A DNA stretch of 64,000 bases from Bradyrhizobium sp. (GTDB taxonomy: Bacteria > Pseudomonadota > Alphaproteobacteria > Rhizobiales > Xanthobacteraceae), in NCBI RefSeq assembly GCF_016213215.1, contig NZ_JACRAW010000163.1, positions 1-64,000 on the forward strand, written 5' to 3'. The notes under the pieces were generated by a model. That model ran no database searches and was not told where the DNA came from. It saw only the letters and a list, made by a program, of their open reading frames with translations. Of the stretch, positions 1 through 6,715 are shown piece by piece. Within the stretch, counting starts at the first letter, position 1. The number at the start of each line of letters is the position of its first letter. The position numbers and the translations under genes are program-made.

Positions 1-912
1 ACCACAGGGCAGCCGGAAGCAACCCGGCCTTCCCTGCGCGAATGGTTTTAACGGCTTATGTCGTGATCTCCCCGGTGAGACGAGCTCTATTGCCACCGTC
101 GCCGCGCGGATTCTTTGGCGTCTCGCATCCGGTTGGAGCAAGACGCCTCCCACGGGGTTGCGGCAGCTTCGGGCGCCAGGACCACACGATTTGACCGTCC
201 GCGCACATCTCGCCCGGCGTTCGACGGCTGGCGTGTGCTCACCCTCGAAGCCTTGAGCGAAGAGGCTTTCAGCGCCGTTCGTCCACGCGAAAACCTTGCT
301 CACGGACTTGAGGTCCGCCCTGCAACGCTCTTCGCGCCCGACGCAGTCGCGTCCACCGCATCCCAAGCCCGCGTTTCGTGACGACGTACGACCGCCCCTC
401 GTATCGGGTGAGACAGGTCGCATATACGCCAATTCCGAATTCGGTAAAAGAGAAATATTTTTGATCCGGAGGGTTGACAGGATTTGAGACGATTTGCCCG
501 CCGGGCAGCATTCGGCGTTTTCCGGGCCCCGTCACGCCGGGTGACGAGTCCGCGTCGAATGCCGAATGTGGCGAATCGCGCCGGCACGACCATGTTCCTT
601 TGTTTGAAAAAGTCGAGAAACTTGTCTGTCGGGTAGGTTGGGTGGTTCGTGTGCCTACCATCCTTCGGCCGATCGCCGAAAGCGAATGCGAGGTGCGCAA
701 AGGATTTGGCTCGGCCATTCCCGCCTTGTGCTCAGCCGAAGTTTTGCACGGCAGCGGATGGTGGAGCGGGTCCATGGCCGGGAGACGGCAGGGACGCTGT
801 CCGGGTCGTCGGCGCCGCGCAGCATCCGCAGGTCAAATCTTTGAGGCGCAATGGGAACGATCATTTCGAGGCCTCGTTGTCGGCTATCTTTCCTCCACTC
901 CGGGGTCCCCTC
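1..912. other. Non-coding left flank, possible multi-copy Bradyrhizobium element
   Basis: I find no credible gene in this stretch; the short open frames overlap in several frames and resemble no family I know. The first 600 bases or so read like an intergenic block that I recall seeing in several Bradyrhizobium sequences, starting with an imperfect inverted repeat (CCGGAAGC...CCGGCCTTCC). That is recollection and was not searched. The last 60 bases hold the promoter of the manganese catalase gene. Confidence 0.35.
854..878 (+). promoter_or_regulatory. EcfG-type general stress promoter of the Mn-catalase gene
   Basis: GGAAC at 854-858 and CGTT at 875-878 are separated by exactly 16 bases. This is the consensus bound by EcfG, the alphaproteobacterial general stress sigma factor. 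The -10 element ends 34 bases before the ATG at 913, leaving room for a short leader. Catalases and DUF892 proteins are typical general-stress targets, so location and function agree. Confidence 0.7.
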
Positions 913-2184
913 ATGTACCACCATGTCAAGAAGCTGATGTTCACCGTGCGCGTCGACGAACCCGATCCTCGATTCGGCAATATGCTTCTTGAGCAGTTCG
1001 GCGGCGCTAACGGCGAACTTGCGGCCGCAATGCAATACTCGATCCAGGGACTGAACTGCGAAGATCCCGACCGCAAGGATCTCTTGATGGATATCGGGAC
1101 GGAAGAGCTCAGCCATCTCGAGGTCGTGGGCTGCCTCGCGCGGATGCATCTCGCACCGTCGAAATTCGACCGCCAGGCTGCTGAAGCGGATCCGTTGATC
1201 GCGATTGCCGGAGGCGGTGGCATCAACCTGTTCAACTCGCAAGGCAATCCGTGGACGGCCGACTATCTCAAGATCACCGGCGAACTCGATGTCGACCTGC
1301 GCAGCAACATCGCCGCCGAAGCGCGCGCGAAGATCGTCTACGAGCGGCTGATCAATTTCTGCGACGACGCCGGGTCCAAGGACGCCCTGCAGTTCCTGAT
1401 GACGCGCGAGATCACGCATATGAAGGCGTTTTCGCTGGCACTCGAAAGCCTGTCCAAACCGGCCTTCAGCATCGGCCGGATCGCGCCCACCCCAGGCCTC
1501 GTGAACCAGTTCTTCAACGATTCCACCGGCACGGGCGACCATGGCGAGATCGACACCTCCGGGCCATGGAACGAAGGCGGCGACTGGGTCTTCACGGAGT
1601 CACCAGCCCTGCAAGCCTCCGAGCCTGGCGGAGCCACGCCGATCGTGACCGAGAGCTCGCCCCCGGTGGACGAGGCAGGGCTCGGGGACCTCCTGCTCGA
1701 AGAGCTTCGCGACATCCTGCACGCCGAAAAGCAATTGACCAAGGCGCTGCCCAAAATGGCGCAAGCTGCACGGTTCGTCCAGTTGCGAGAGCTGTTCGAA
1801 CAGCATCTGGCCGAAACCGAAAATCAGATCGAGCGCATCAATGAATGTTTCGAGCTGCTGGGCGAGAGTCCCCGCGCTAAACCATGCAAGGGCATGATGG
1901 GCCTGATAGAGGAAGGCACGGAAGTGATGAAGAAAGGCGAGGGAAAGGAAGATGCGGCCTCCGATCTCGGCCTGATCGCCGCCGCCCAGCGAATCGAACA
2001 CTACGAAATGTCCGGCTATACTACTGCGCGCAATCTGGCCCAGCAGCTCCGGCACAGCGCGATCGTGGGGTTGCTGTGCAAATCCCTCGCGGAGGAAGAG
2101 AATGCCGACGTGCTTCTCAATCAGGTGTCGCGCTCGCTGATGTCCGTGGCCAAGATGCCGGCTGCTCTCGAACAGGCGGAATGA
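913..2184 (+). CDS. Manganese catalase fused to a C-terminal DUF892 (YciF-like) domain
   Basis: Non-heme catalase that disproportionates H2O2 at a di-manganese centre in the cytoplasm. Residues 1-~225 are the ferritin-like Mn-catalase domain, with candidate ligands E35, E65, H68, E136 and H169; the E136-H169 spacing of 33 equals that of the Lactobacillus enzyme. A linker follows, then a second ferritin-like four-helix domain of the DUF892/YciF type from about residue 257 to 415. The open frame extends far upstream, but similarity begins at the ATG at 913 and a stress promoter lies just before it, so I place the start there (423 aa). Mn-catalase and DUF892 genes are often neighbours; here they are one polypeptide. 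It converges with ku. Family assignment is firm; the role of the DUF892 half is unknown. Confidence 0.9.
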   Translation: MYHHVKKLMFTVRVDEPDPRFGNMLLEQFGGANGELAAAMQYSIQGLNCEDPDRKDLLMDIGTEELSHLEVVGCLARMHLAPSKFDRQAAEADPLIAIAGGGGINLFNSQGNPWTADYLKITGELDVDLRSNIAAEARAKIVYERLINFCDDAGSKDALQFLMTREITHMKAFSLALESLSKPAFSIGRIAPTPGLVNQFFNDSTGTGDHGEIDTSGPWNEGGDWVFTESPALQASEPGGATPIVTESSPPVDEAGLGDLLLEELRDILHAEKQLTKALPKMAQAARFVQLRELFEQHLAETENQIERINECFELLGESPRAKPCKGMMGLIEEGTEVMKKGEGKEDAASDLGLIAAAQRIEHYEMSGYTTARNLAQQLRHSAIVGLLCKSLAEEENADVLLNQVSRSLMSVAKMPAALEQAE

Positions 2185-2232
2185 CAAGTACGTTGCGCTC
2201 CGGTGCTCTCCACGCGCACCTGGCGACGGACC

Positions 2233-3117
2233 CTAGCCCGCCTTGCGGTGCCGGGCGGCGGAGCGATGGGCCTTCCGGGTAGGGCGATGGCGGCTTGTGG
2301 TGCGGCGCGAATGCGATCGTGACGCGCCCTTGCTCCCGCGTCCGCCCTTCAGGCTCTGCTTCAGCGCGTCCATCAGGCTGATGACGTTGTCGGGCCGCTC
2401 CTCGCGCACGGGAAGTTCGATCGGCTTGCCGGCAGCCTTGCGCTTGACCAGCGCTTTCAGCGCGTCCTCGTACTCGTCCTTGAATTTCGACGGATTGAAA
2501 TGCGCGGCCTTGGTGTCGAGGATGTGTCCGGCGAGCTCGACCATGTCTTTGGTGATCTTCGGGCTCCTGATGTCTTCGAAGAACTGGTGCTCATCGCGCA
2601 GTTCGTAAGGATAACGCAGCGTGGTGCCGAGCAGGCCCTTGCCCAGCGGCTCGATCGCCATGACGTGCTCGCGGTTGGTGAGGACGATCCGCGCCAGCGC
2701 GACGCGGTCCTTGTCCCTCATGGCGTCGCGGATCACGGCGAAGGCGTCGGCCGCGACCTTGCCGCCCGGAGCGATGTAGTAGGGGTTGTTCAGAAAGCGC
2801 TGGTCGATCTCGGCCTTCGGCACGAAGCTGTCGATCTCGATGGTGTGGTTGCTTTCGATCTGGACCGCTTCCAATTCCTTCTTGTCGATCTCGACATATT
2901 CGCCCTTGCGCAGCTCGTAGCCGCGCGCCTTCTGGTCGCTTTCGATCGCCTCGCCGCTCTCGGAGTCGATCATCTGCTGCTTGAGGCGGTTGCCGGTGTC
3001 CTTGTTGATCAGGTGAAAGCGGGTCTTCTCGGCCGCGGTCGCCGCTGGATAGAGCACCACCGGGCAGGTGACGAGGGACAGCTTCAGAGTCCCTTTCCAA
3101 TAGGCGCGGGGAGCCAT
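2233..3117 (-). CDS. ku: Non-homologous end-joining protein Ku
   Basis: Bacterial Ku forms a homodimeric ring on double-strand DNA ends and recruits LigD. The protein starts MAPRAYWKG, the standard Ku N-terminus, so I use the ATG at 3117 rather than one 21 bases upstream. The Ku core beta-barrel covers roughly residues 1-250; the last ~40 residues are rich in Lys, Arg and Ser, a basic tail known in other bacterial Ku proteins to help DNA binding and LigD recruitment. Length 294 aa is normal. It is divergent from ligD with 119 bases between the starts, and an EcfG-type promoter sits 39 bases upstream, which suggests induction in stress or stationary phase. Confidence 0.95.
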   Translation of the reverse strand: MAPRAYWKGTLKLSLVTCPVVLYPAATAAEKTRFHLINKDTGNRLKQQMIDSESGEAIESDQKARGYELRKGEYVEIDKKELEAVQIESNHTIEIDSFVPKAEIDQRFLNNPYYIAPGGKVAADAFAVIRDAMRDKDRVALARIVLTNREHVMAIEPLGKGLLGTTLRYPYELRDEHQFFEDIRSPKITKDMVELAGHILDTKAAHFNPSKFKDEYEDALKALVKRKAAGKPIELPVREERPDNVISLMDALKQSLKGGRGSKGASRSHSRRTTSRHRPTRKAHRSAARHRKAG

Positions 3118-3147
3118 TGCTATCTCCAGCGTTTTCAAGGCGTTCTC

Positions 3148-3172
3148 GGAACCCCAACGGATGTTCGGGGTT
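3148..3172 (+). promoter_or_regulatory. Near-consensus EcfG-type promoter facing ligD
   Basis: GGAAC at 3148-3152, 16 bases, then GGTT at 3169-3172: one mismatch from GGAAC-N16-CGTT. It would give a leader of about 60 bases to the ligD start at 3237. The whole 3148-3180 segment is a near palindrome, GGAACCCCAAC...GTTTTGGTTCC, so the two promoters face each other over the same DNA. Confidence 0.4.
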
Positions 3173-3180
3173 TTGGTTCC
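3156..3180 (-). promoter_or_regulatory. EcfG-type promoter of ku
   Basis: On the minus strand GGAAC (3180-3176), a 16-base spacer and CGTT (3159-3156) match the general stress promoter consensus exactly. The -10 element is 38 bases before the ku ATG. It overlaps, in opposite orientation, a near-consensus promoter facing ligD. Confidence 0.65.
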
Positions 3181-3236
3181 GGGTGGGCCTTCGGGCGTCG
3201 TAGGCTCTAACGCTTTCAGGAAGTGCGGGACCGGTT

Positions 3237-5918
3237 GTGCTGAGAAACCTCTCCACCTATCGAAAGAAGCGCGATTTCGACAGGACGCCGGAGCCGTCCG
3301 GCGAAGTCGCCGTGGCGCCGTCCAAACGTCGGCGCTTCGTCATCCAGAAGCACGACGCGACGCGGCTGCATTACGATCTCCGGCTCGAGTTCGACGGCGT
3401 CTTCAAGTCGTGGGCAGTGACAAAGGGGCCTTCGCTCGATCCTCACGACAAGCGCCTTGCCGTCGAGGTCGAAGACCATCCGCTCGACTACGGCGATTTC
3501 GAAGGCACCATTCCGGAAGGACAATATGGCGGGGGGACCGTCATGTTGTGGGACCGGGGCTATTGGGAGGCGGAGGACCCGGAAGCCGGCTTCAAGAAGG
3601 GCGACCTGAAGTTCACCCTTCATGGCGACAAGCTGCATGGCAGCTGGGTCCTGGTGCGCATGCGCAACGACCGCGCCGGCGGCAAGCGCACCAACTGGCT
3701 GTTGATCAAGCATCGCGACGAATATGCGCGCGAGGGCAGCGACAACAACATTCTCGAGGAGGACCACTCCGTCGCCTCCAGCCGCTCGATGGAACAGATT
3801 GCGGAACGCAAGGGACGCGCGCCTAAACCCTTCATGCTCGCGAAGGGCACGCGGGCCAGGGCCGATGCGGTGTGGCAGTCCGATCGCCCTGACAAGGCGG
3901 AGACGCGCACGATCAAGCCGGCACCGCGCATGGCTCTCAAGGCGAGGACGGCGGAAGTTGCCAGGGGCAGGCCGGTGGCCGGCAAGGAGCTGGAAGGCAA
4001 GCCCGTCTCTGCCATGCCGGATTTCGTGCCGCCGCAGCTCTGCACGCCGGTGGATCGACCGCCCGGCGGCGAGGGTTGGTGCCACGAGATCAAGTTCGAC
4101 GGCTATCGCGTCCAGCTCAGGGTCGAGGGCGGCGAGGCCACGCTCAAGACCCGCAAGGGCCTCGACTGGACCGGCAAGTTCGGCGCGATCGCCAAGCAGG
4201 GTCGCGATCTGCCTGATGTCATGATCGACGGCGAGATCGTCGCGCTCGACCATAACGGCGCGCCGGACTTTTCCACCCTGCAGGCCGCGCTGTCCGACGG
4301 CAAGACCGAAAATCTCCTATTCTTTGCCTTCGACCTGCTGTTCGCCGATGGCATGGACCTTCGACGATTGCCGCTCTCGTTGCGCAAGGCGCGGCTGAAG
4401 AAGCTGCTCGAAGCGCGCGGCAAGGGCAAGGAGCGCCGGATTCGCTATGTCGAGCATTTCGAAAGTAGCGGCGATGCCGTCCTGCAGTCGGCCTGCAAGC
4501 TCGAGCTCGAAGGCGTGGTGTCGAAGAAGCTGGACGCGCCCTACCGCTCCGGGCGCACCGAGAGCTGGACCAAGGCCAAGTGCCGCGCCGGCCATGAAGT
4601 GGTGATCGGCGGCTGGAAGACCACCAGCGGCAAGTTCCGCTCGCTGATGGCGGGCGTCTATCGCGGCGATCATCTCGCCTATGTCGGGATGGTGGGCACC
4701 GGCTTCGGCGCCGACACGGTGAAGCGCATCATGCCAGCGTTGAAGAAGGCGGCGTCCGATACCAGCCCGTTCGGCGGCAAGAATGCGCCGCGCAAGACCC
4801 GCGACGTCCACTGGCTCAAGCCCGAACTGGTCGCCGAGATCGAGTTCGCGGGCTTCACCGCCGACGGCAATATCCGCCAGGCTTCCTTCAAGGGGCTGCG
4901 GCAGGACAAACCGGCGGCCGAGGTAGAGGCAGAAGCGCCTGCCAAGGCCGAGCTTGTCGAACCTGCGCCCAGGAAGGCGGCCAAGCCTCGCCGGGTGGCG
5001 TCCGAAGGCAAGAACGCGGAGGTGATGGGCGTGGTCATTTCCAAGCCGGAAAAGGAGTTGTGGCCGGACGGCGGCGACGGCGAGCCGGTGACCAAGCTCG
5101 AACTCGCGCGTTATCTCGAGGCCGTCGGCGAATGGATGATCGTCCATCTGAAAGGCCGCCCGTGCTCGCTGATCCGGGCGCCCGACGGCATCACCGGCGA
5201 ATGCTTCTTCCAGCGCCACGCCATGCGCGGCACGTCGAACCTGGTCGAGCTCGCGAGGGTGTCGGGCGACCGCAAGCCTTACGTGCAGATCGACCGGATC
5301 GAGGGGCTAGCCGCGGTGGCGCAGATCGCCGCCGTCGAGTTGCACCCCTGGAATTGCGCGCCATACGCCTATGATACGCCGGGACGGCTGGTGTTCGATC
5401 TCGATCCCGCGCCGGACGTCGATTTCACCGACGTGATTGACGCGGCCAGGGACATGCGGCAGCGCCTTGCCGACCTCGGCATGGAAAGCTTCTGCAAGAC
5501 CACCGGCGGCAAGGGACTGCACGTCGTGGTGCCGCTGCTCTACGGCGCCAGGGACAAGGTCAGCTGGAAGCAGGCCAAAGCGTTCGCACAGGGCGTTTGC
5601 CGATGGATGGCGGACGACGAGCCCGATCGCTTCCTGCTCAACATGTCCAAGCGCCTGCGCAAGGGAAAGATATTCCTCGACTACTTGCGCAACGACCGCA
5701 TGTCGACCGCCGTGGCGCCGCTGTCGCCGCGCGCCCGCCAAGGCGCCACCGTCTCGATGCCGCTCACCTGGACCCAGGTGAAAAGCGACCTCGATCCCAA
5801 GCGCTACACGCTGCGCACCGTGCCGAAGCTGCTGGCGCGCAGCAAGGCGTGGCACGGCTATGACGATGCGGCATCGTCGATCAAGGCGGCGGCCGGGAAG
5901 CTGGCCGAGAAGGCATAG
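3237..5918 (+). CDS. ligD: ATP-dependent DNA ligase LigD (PE-ligase-polymerase)
   Basis: Multifunctional NHEJ enzyme that trims, fills and seals breaks held by Ku. Domain order is phosphoesterase, ligase, polymerase, as in Pseudomonas LigD. The PE domain (~10-190) shows H39, H45, D47 and H81, the Mn-binding set in QKHDATRLHYDLR and VEDHPLDYGDFEG. The ligase domain (~255-560) has the AMP-accepting lysine K286 in CHEIKFDGYR. After an Ala/Pro/Lys linker the primase-like polymerase domain (~600-890) has the D721-x-D723 metal motif in VFDLDPAP. Length 893 aa is normal. I accept the GTG start at 3237, with AGGAAG 13 bases upstream; the next residues LRNLSTYRKKRDF match the family N-terminus. Divergent neighbour ku confirms the pathway. 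Confidence 0.95.
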   Translation: MLRNLSTYRKKRDFDRTPEPSGEVAVAPSKRRRFVIQKHDATRLHYDLRLEFDGVFKSWAVTKGPSLDPHDKRLAVEVEDHPLDYGDFEGTIPEGQYGGGTVMLWDRGYWEAEDPEAGFKKGDLKFTLHGDKLHGSWVLVRMRNDRAGGKRTNWLLIKHRDEYAREGSDNNILEEDHSVASSRSMEQIAERKGRAPKPFMLAKGTRARADAVWQSDRPDKAETRTIKPAPRMALKARTAEVARGRPVAGKELEGKPVSAMPDFVPPQLCTPVDRPPGGEGWCHEIKFDGYRVQLRVEGGEATLKTRKGLDWTGKFGAIAKQGRDLPDVMIDGEIVALDHNGAPDFSTLQAALSDGKTENLLFFAFDLLFADGMDLRRLPLSLRKARLKKLLEARGKGKERRIRYVEHFESSGDAVLQSACKLELEGVVSKKLDAPYRSGRTESWTKAKCRAGHEVVIGGWKTTSGKFRSLMAGVYRGDHLAYVGMVGTGFGADTVKRIMPALKKAASDTSPFGGKNAPRKTRDVHWLKPELVAEIEFAGFTADGNIRQASFKGLRQDKPAAEVEAEAPAKAELVEPAPRKAAKPRRVASEGKNAEVMGVVISKPEKELWPDGGDGEPVTKLELARYLEAVGEWMIVHLKGRPCSLIRAPDGITGECFFQRHAMRGTSNLVELARVSGDRKPYVQIDRIEGLAAVAQIAAVELHPWNCAPYAYDTPGRLVFDLDPAPDVDFTDVIDAARDMRQRLADLGMESFCKTTGGKGLHVVVPLLYGARDKVSWKQAKAFAQGVCRWMADDEPDRFLLNMSKRLRKGKIFLDYLRNDRMSTAVAPLSPRARQGATVSMPLTWTQVKSDLDPKRYTLRTVPKLLARSKAWHGYDDAASSIKAAAGKLAEKA

Positions 5919-5929
5919 CCGTCGCGCAC

Positions 5930-6020
5930 GTCATTCCGGGCTGCGCACGGCGCAGACCCGGAATCCCCCAAGTTGCGGCGCGACATTCCGGGTTCGCGCG
6001 GACGTGCCCCGGAACGACGG
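5930..6020. repeat. Tandem palindromic repeat element
   Basis: Two hairpin units lie back to back downstream of ligD. The first pairs CATTCCGGG-CTGCGC with GCGCAG-ACCCGGAAT around a 4-base loop; the second repeats CATTCCGGGTTCGCG and closes with CCCCGGAACG. Bradyrhizobium and Rhodopseudomonas chromosomes carry many intergenic copies of elements with this ATTCCGGG...CCCGGAAT form (from memory, not searched). The position between two 3' ends would suit a transcription-terminating hairpin, but there is no T-run. Confidence 0.65.
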
Positions 6021-6041
6021 TGTTCGAAGAAGTGGTGCTGT

Positions 6042-6206
6042 TCAGATCCTTCCCATCAGCACGAGGATCAGCAGAATAATGATCACGAGCCCAAGCCCGC
6101 CGCCGCCATAATAGCCGGTGCCGTAGAACGGGCCGCCGCCGATGCCGCTGAAACCGCCGAGCAGGGCGATGATCAGGATAATCAAAATGATGGTTCCAAT
6201 GGACAT
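6042..6206 (-). CDS. DUF3309 family micro-membrane protein
   Basis: A 54-residue protein made of two hydrophobic helices, residues ~3-17 (IGTIILIILIIALLGG) and ~37-52 (GLGLVIIILLILVLMG), around a Gly/Tyr-rich turn (GGGPFYGTGYYGGGG). This is the layout of DUF3309 proteins, whose function is unknown. I choose the ATG at 6206 because GAGGAG lies 9 bases upstream; the frame is open further, but those residues are charged and unlike the family. An exact EcfG-type promoter 65 bases upstream suggests a stress-induced inner-membrane protein. Confidence 0.8.
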   Translation of the reverse strand: MSIGTIILIILIIALLGGFSGIGGGPFYGTGYYGGGGLGLVIIILLILVLMGRI

Positions 6207-6270
6207 GCGAATCACTCCTCGGCCCTCGCCGTGAGGGCCGTTCAATCGGCTGGTCTGCTTTCGCCGTACA

Positions 6271-6295
6271 AACGGGTTCAACGTACAAAGGTTCC
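6271..6295 (-). promoter_or_regulatory. EcfG-type promoter of the DUF3309 gene
   Basis: On the minus strand GGAAC (6295-6291), 16 bases, CGTT (6274-6271). Exact match to the general stress promoter consensus, 64 bases before the ATG at 6206, implying a leader of about 55-60 bases. Confidence 0.65.
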
Positions 6296-6379
6296 TGCTC
6301 TCGTGGCCGGGTGCGGCGCTGCCCCTTCATTTCGACGCGCGCCGAACTACATGAGAGGAGATTTGCAGAGAGTCTTGCG

Positions 6380-6691
6380 ATGTCCGCACCGCTGGTCGTT
6401 TCGATTCCGCATCGCCTTGGCCGCGAGGAGGCGACGCGCCGCCTGAAAGGTGGCCTTGCGCGCGCCGCCGCGAGCGTCCCCGTGCTGAGCGTGGACGAGG
6501 AGCGCTGGCAGGGCGATCGCATGAACTTCCGCGTCCGCGCGCTCGGGCAGGTCGCCTCCGGCCAGATCGACGTCGCCGACGATCACGTTCGCCTCGAAGT
6601 CGTATTGCCGTGGCTGCTGCAGCGCTTTGCCGAAGTCGCCCAAACCGCCATTCGCAGCCGCGGGCAATTGCTGCTCACCAAGGACAAGTGA
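6380..6691 (+). CDS. Polyhydroxyalkanoic acid system family protein
   Basis: A 103-residue soluble protein of the PHA_gran_rgn family. The N-terminus PLVVSIPHRLGREEATRRLK is the family signature, and the body alternates beta strands with a C-terminal helix (WLLQRFAEVAQTAIRSR). Members are found with PHA synthesis or granule genes; the molecular role is not established. The start at 6380 gives the signature at the N-terminus; GAGAGT lies a few bases before it. It is convergent with treY. A phasin gene at 60.2 kb is the only other PHA-related gene in the window. Confidence 0.8.
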   Translation: MSAPLVVSIPHRLGREEATRRLKGGLARAAASVPVLSVDEERWQGDRMNFRVRALGQVASGQIDVADDHVRLEVVLPWLLQRFAEVAQTAIRSRGQLLLTKDK

Positions 6692-6715
6692 GCGCGGCCG
6701 ATCAGGTCCACGTAT

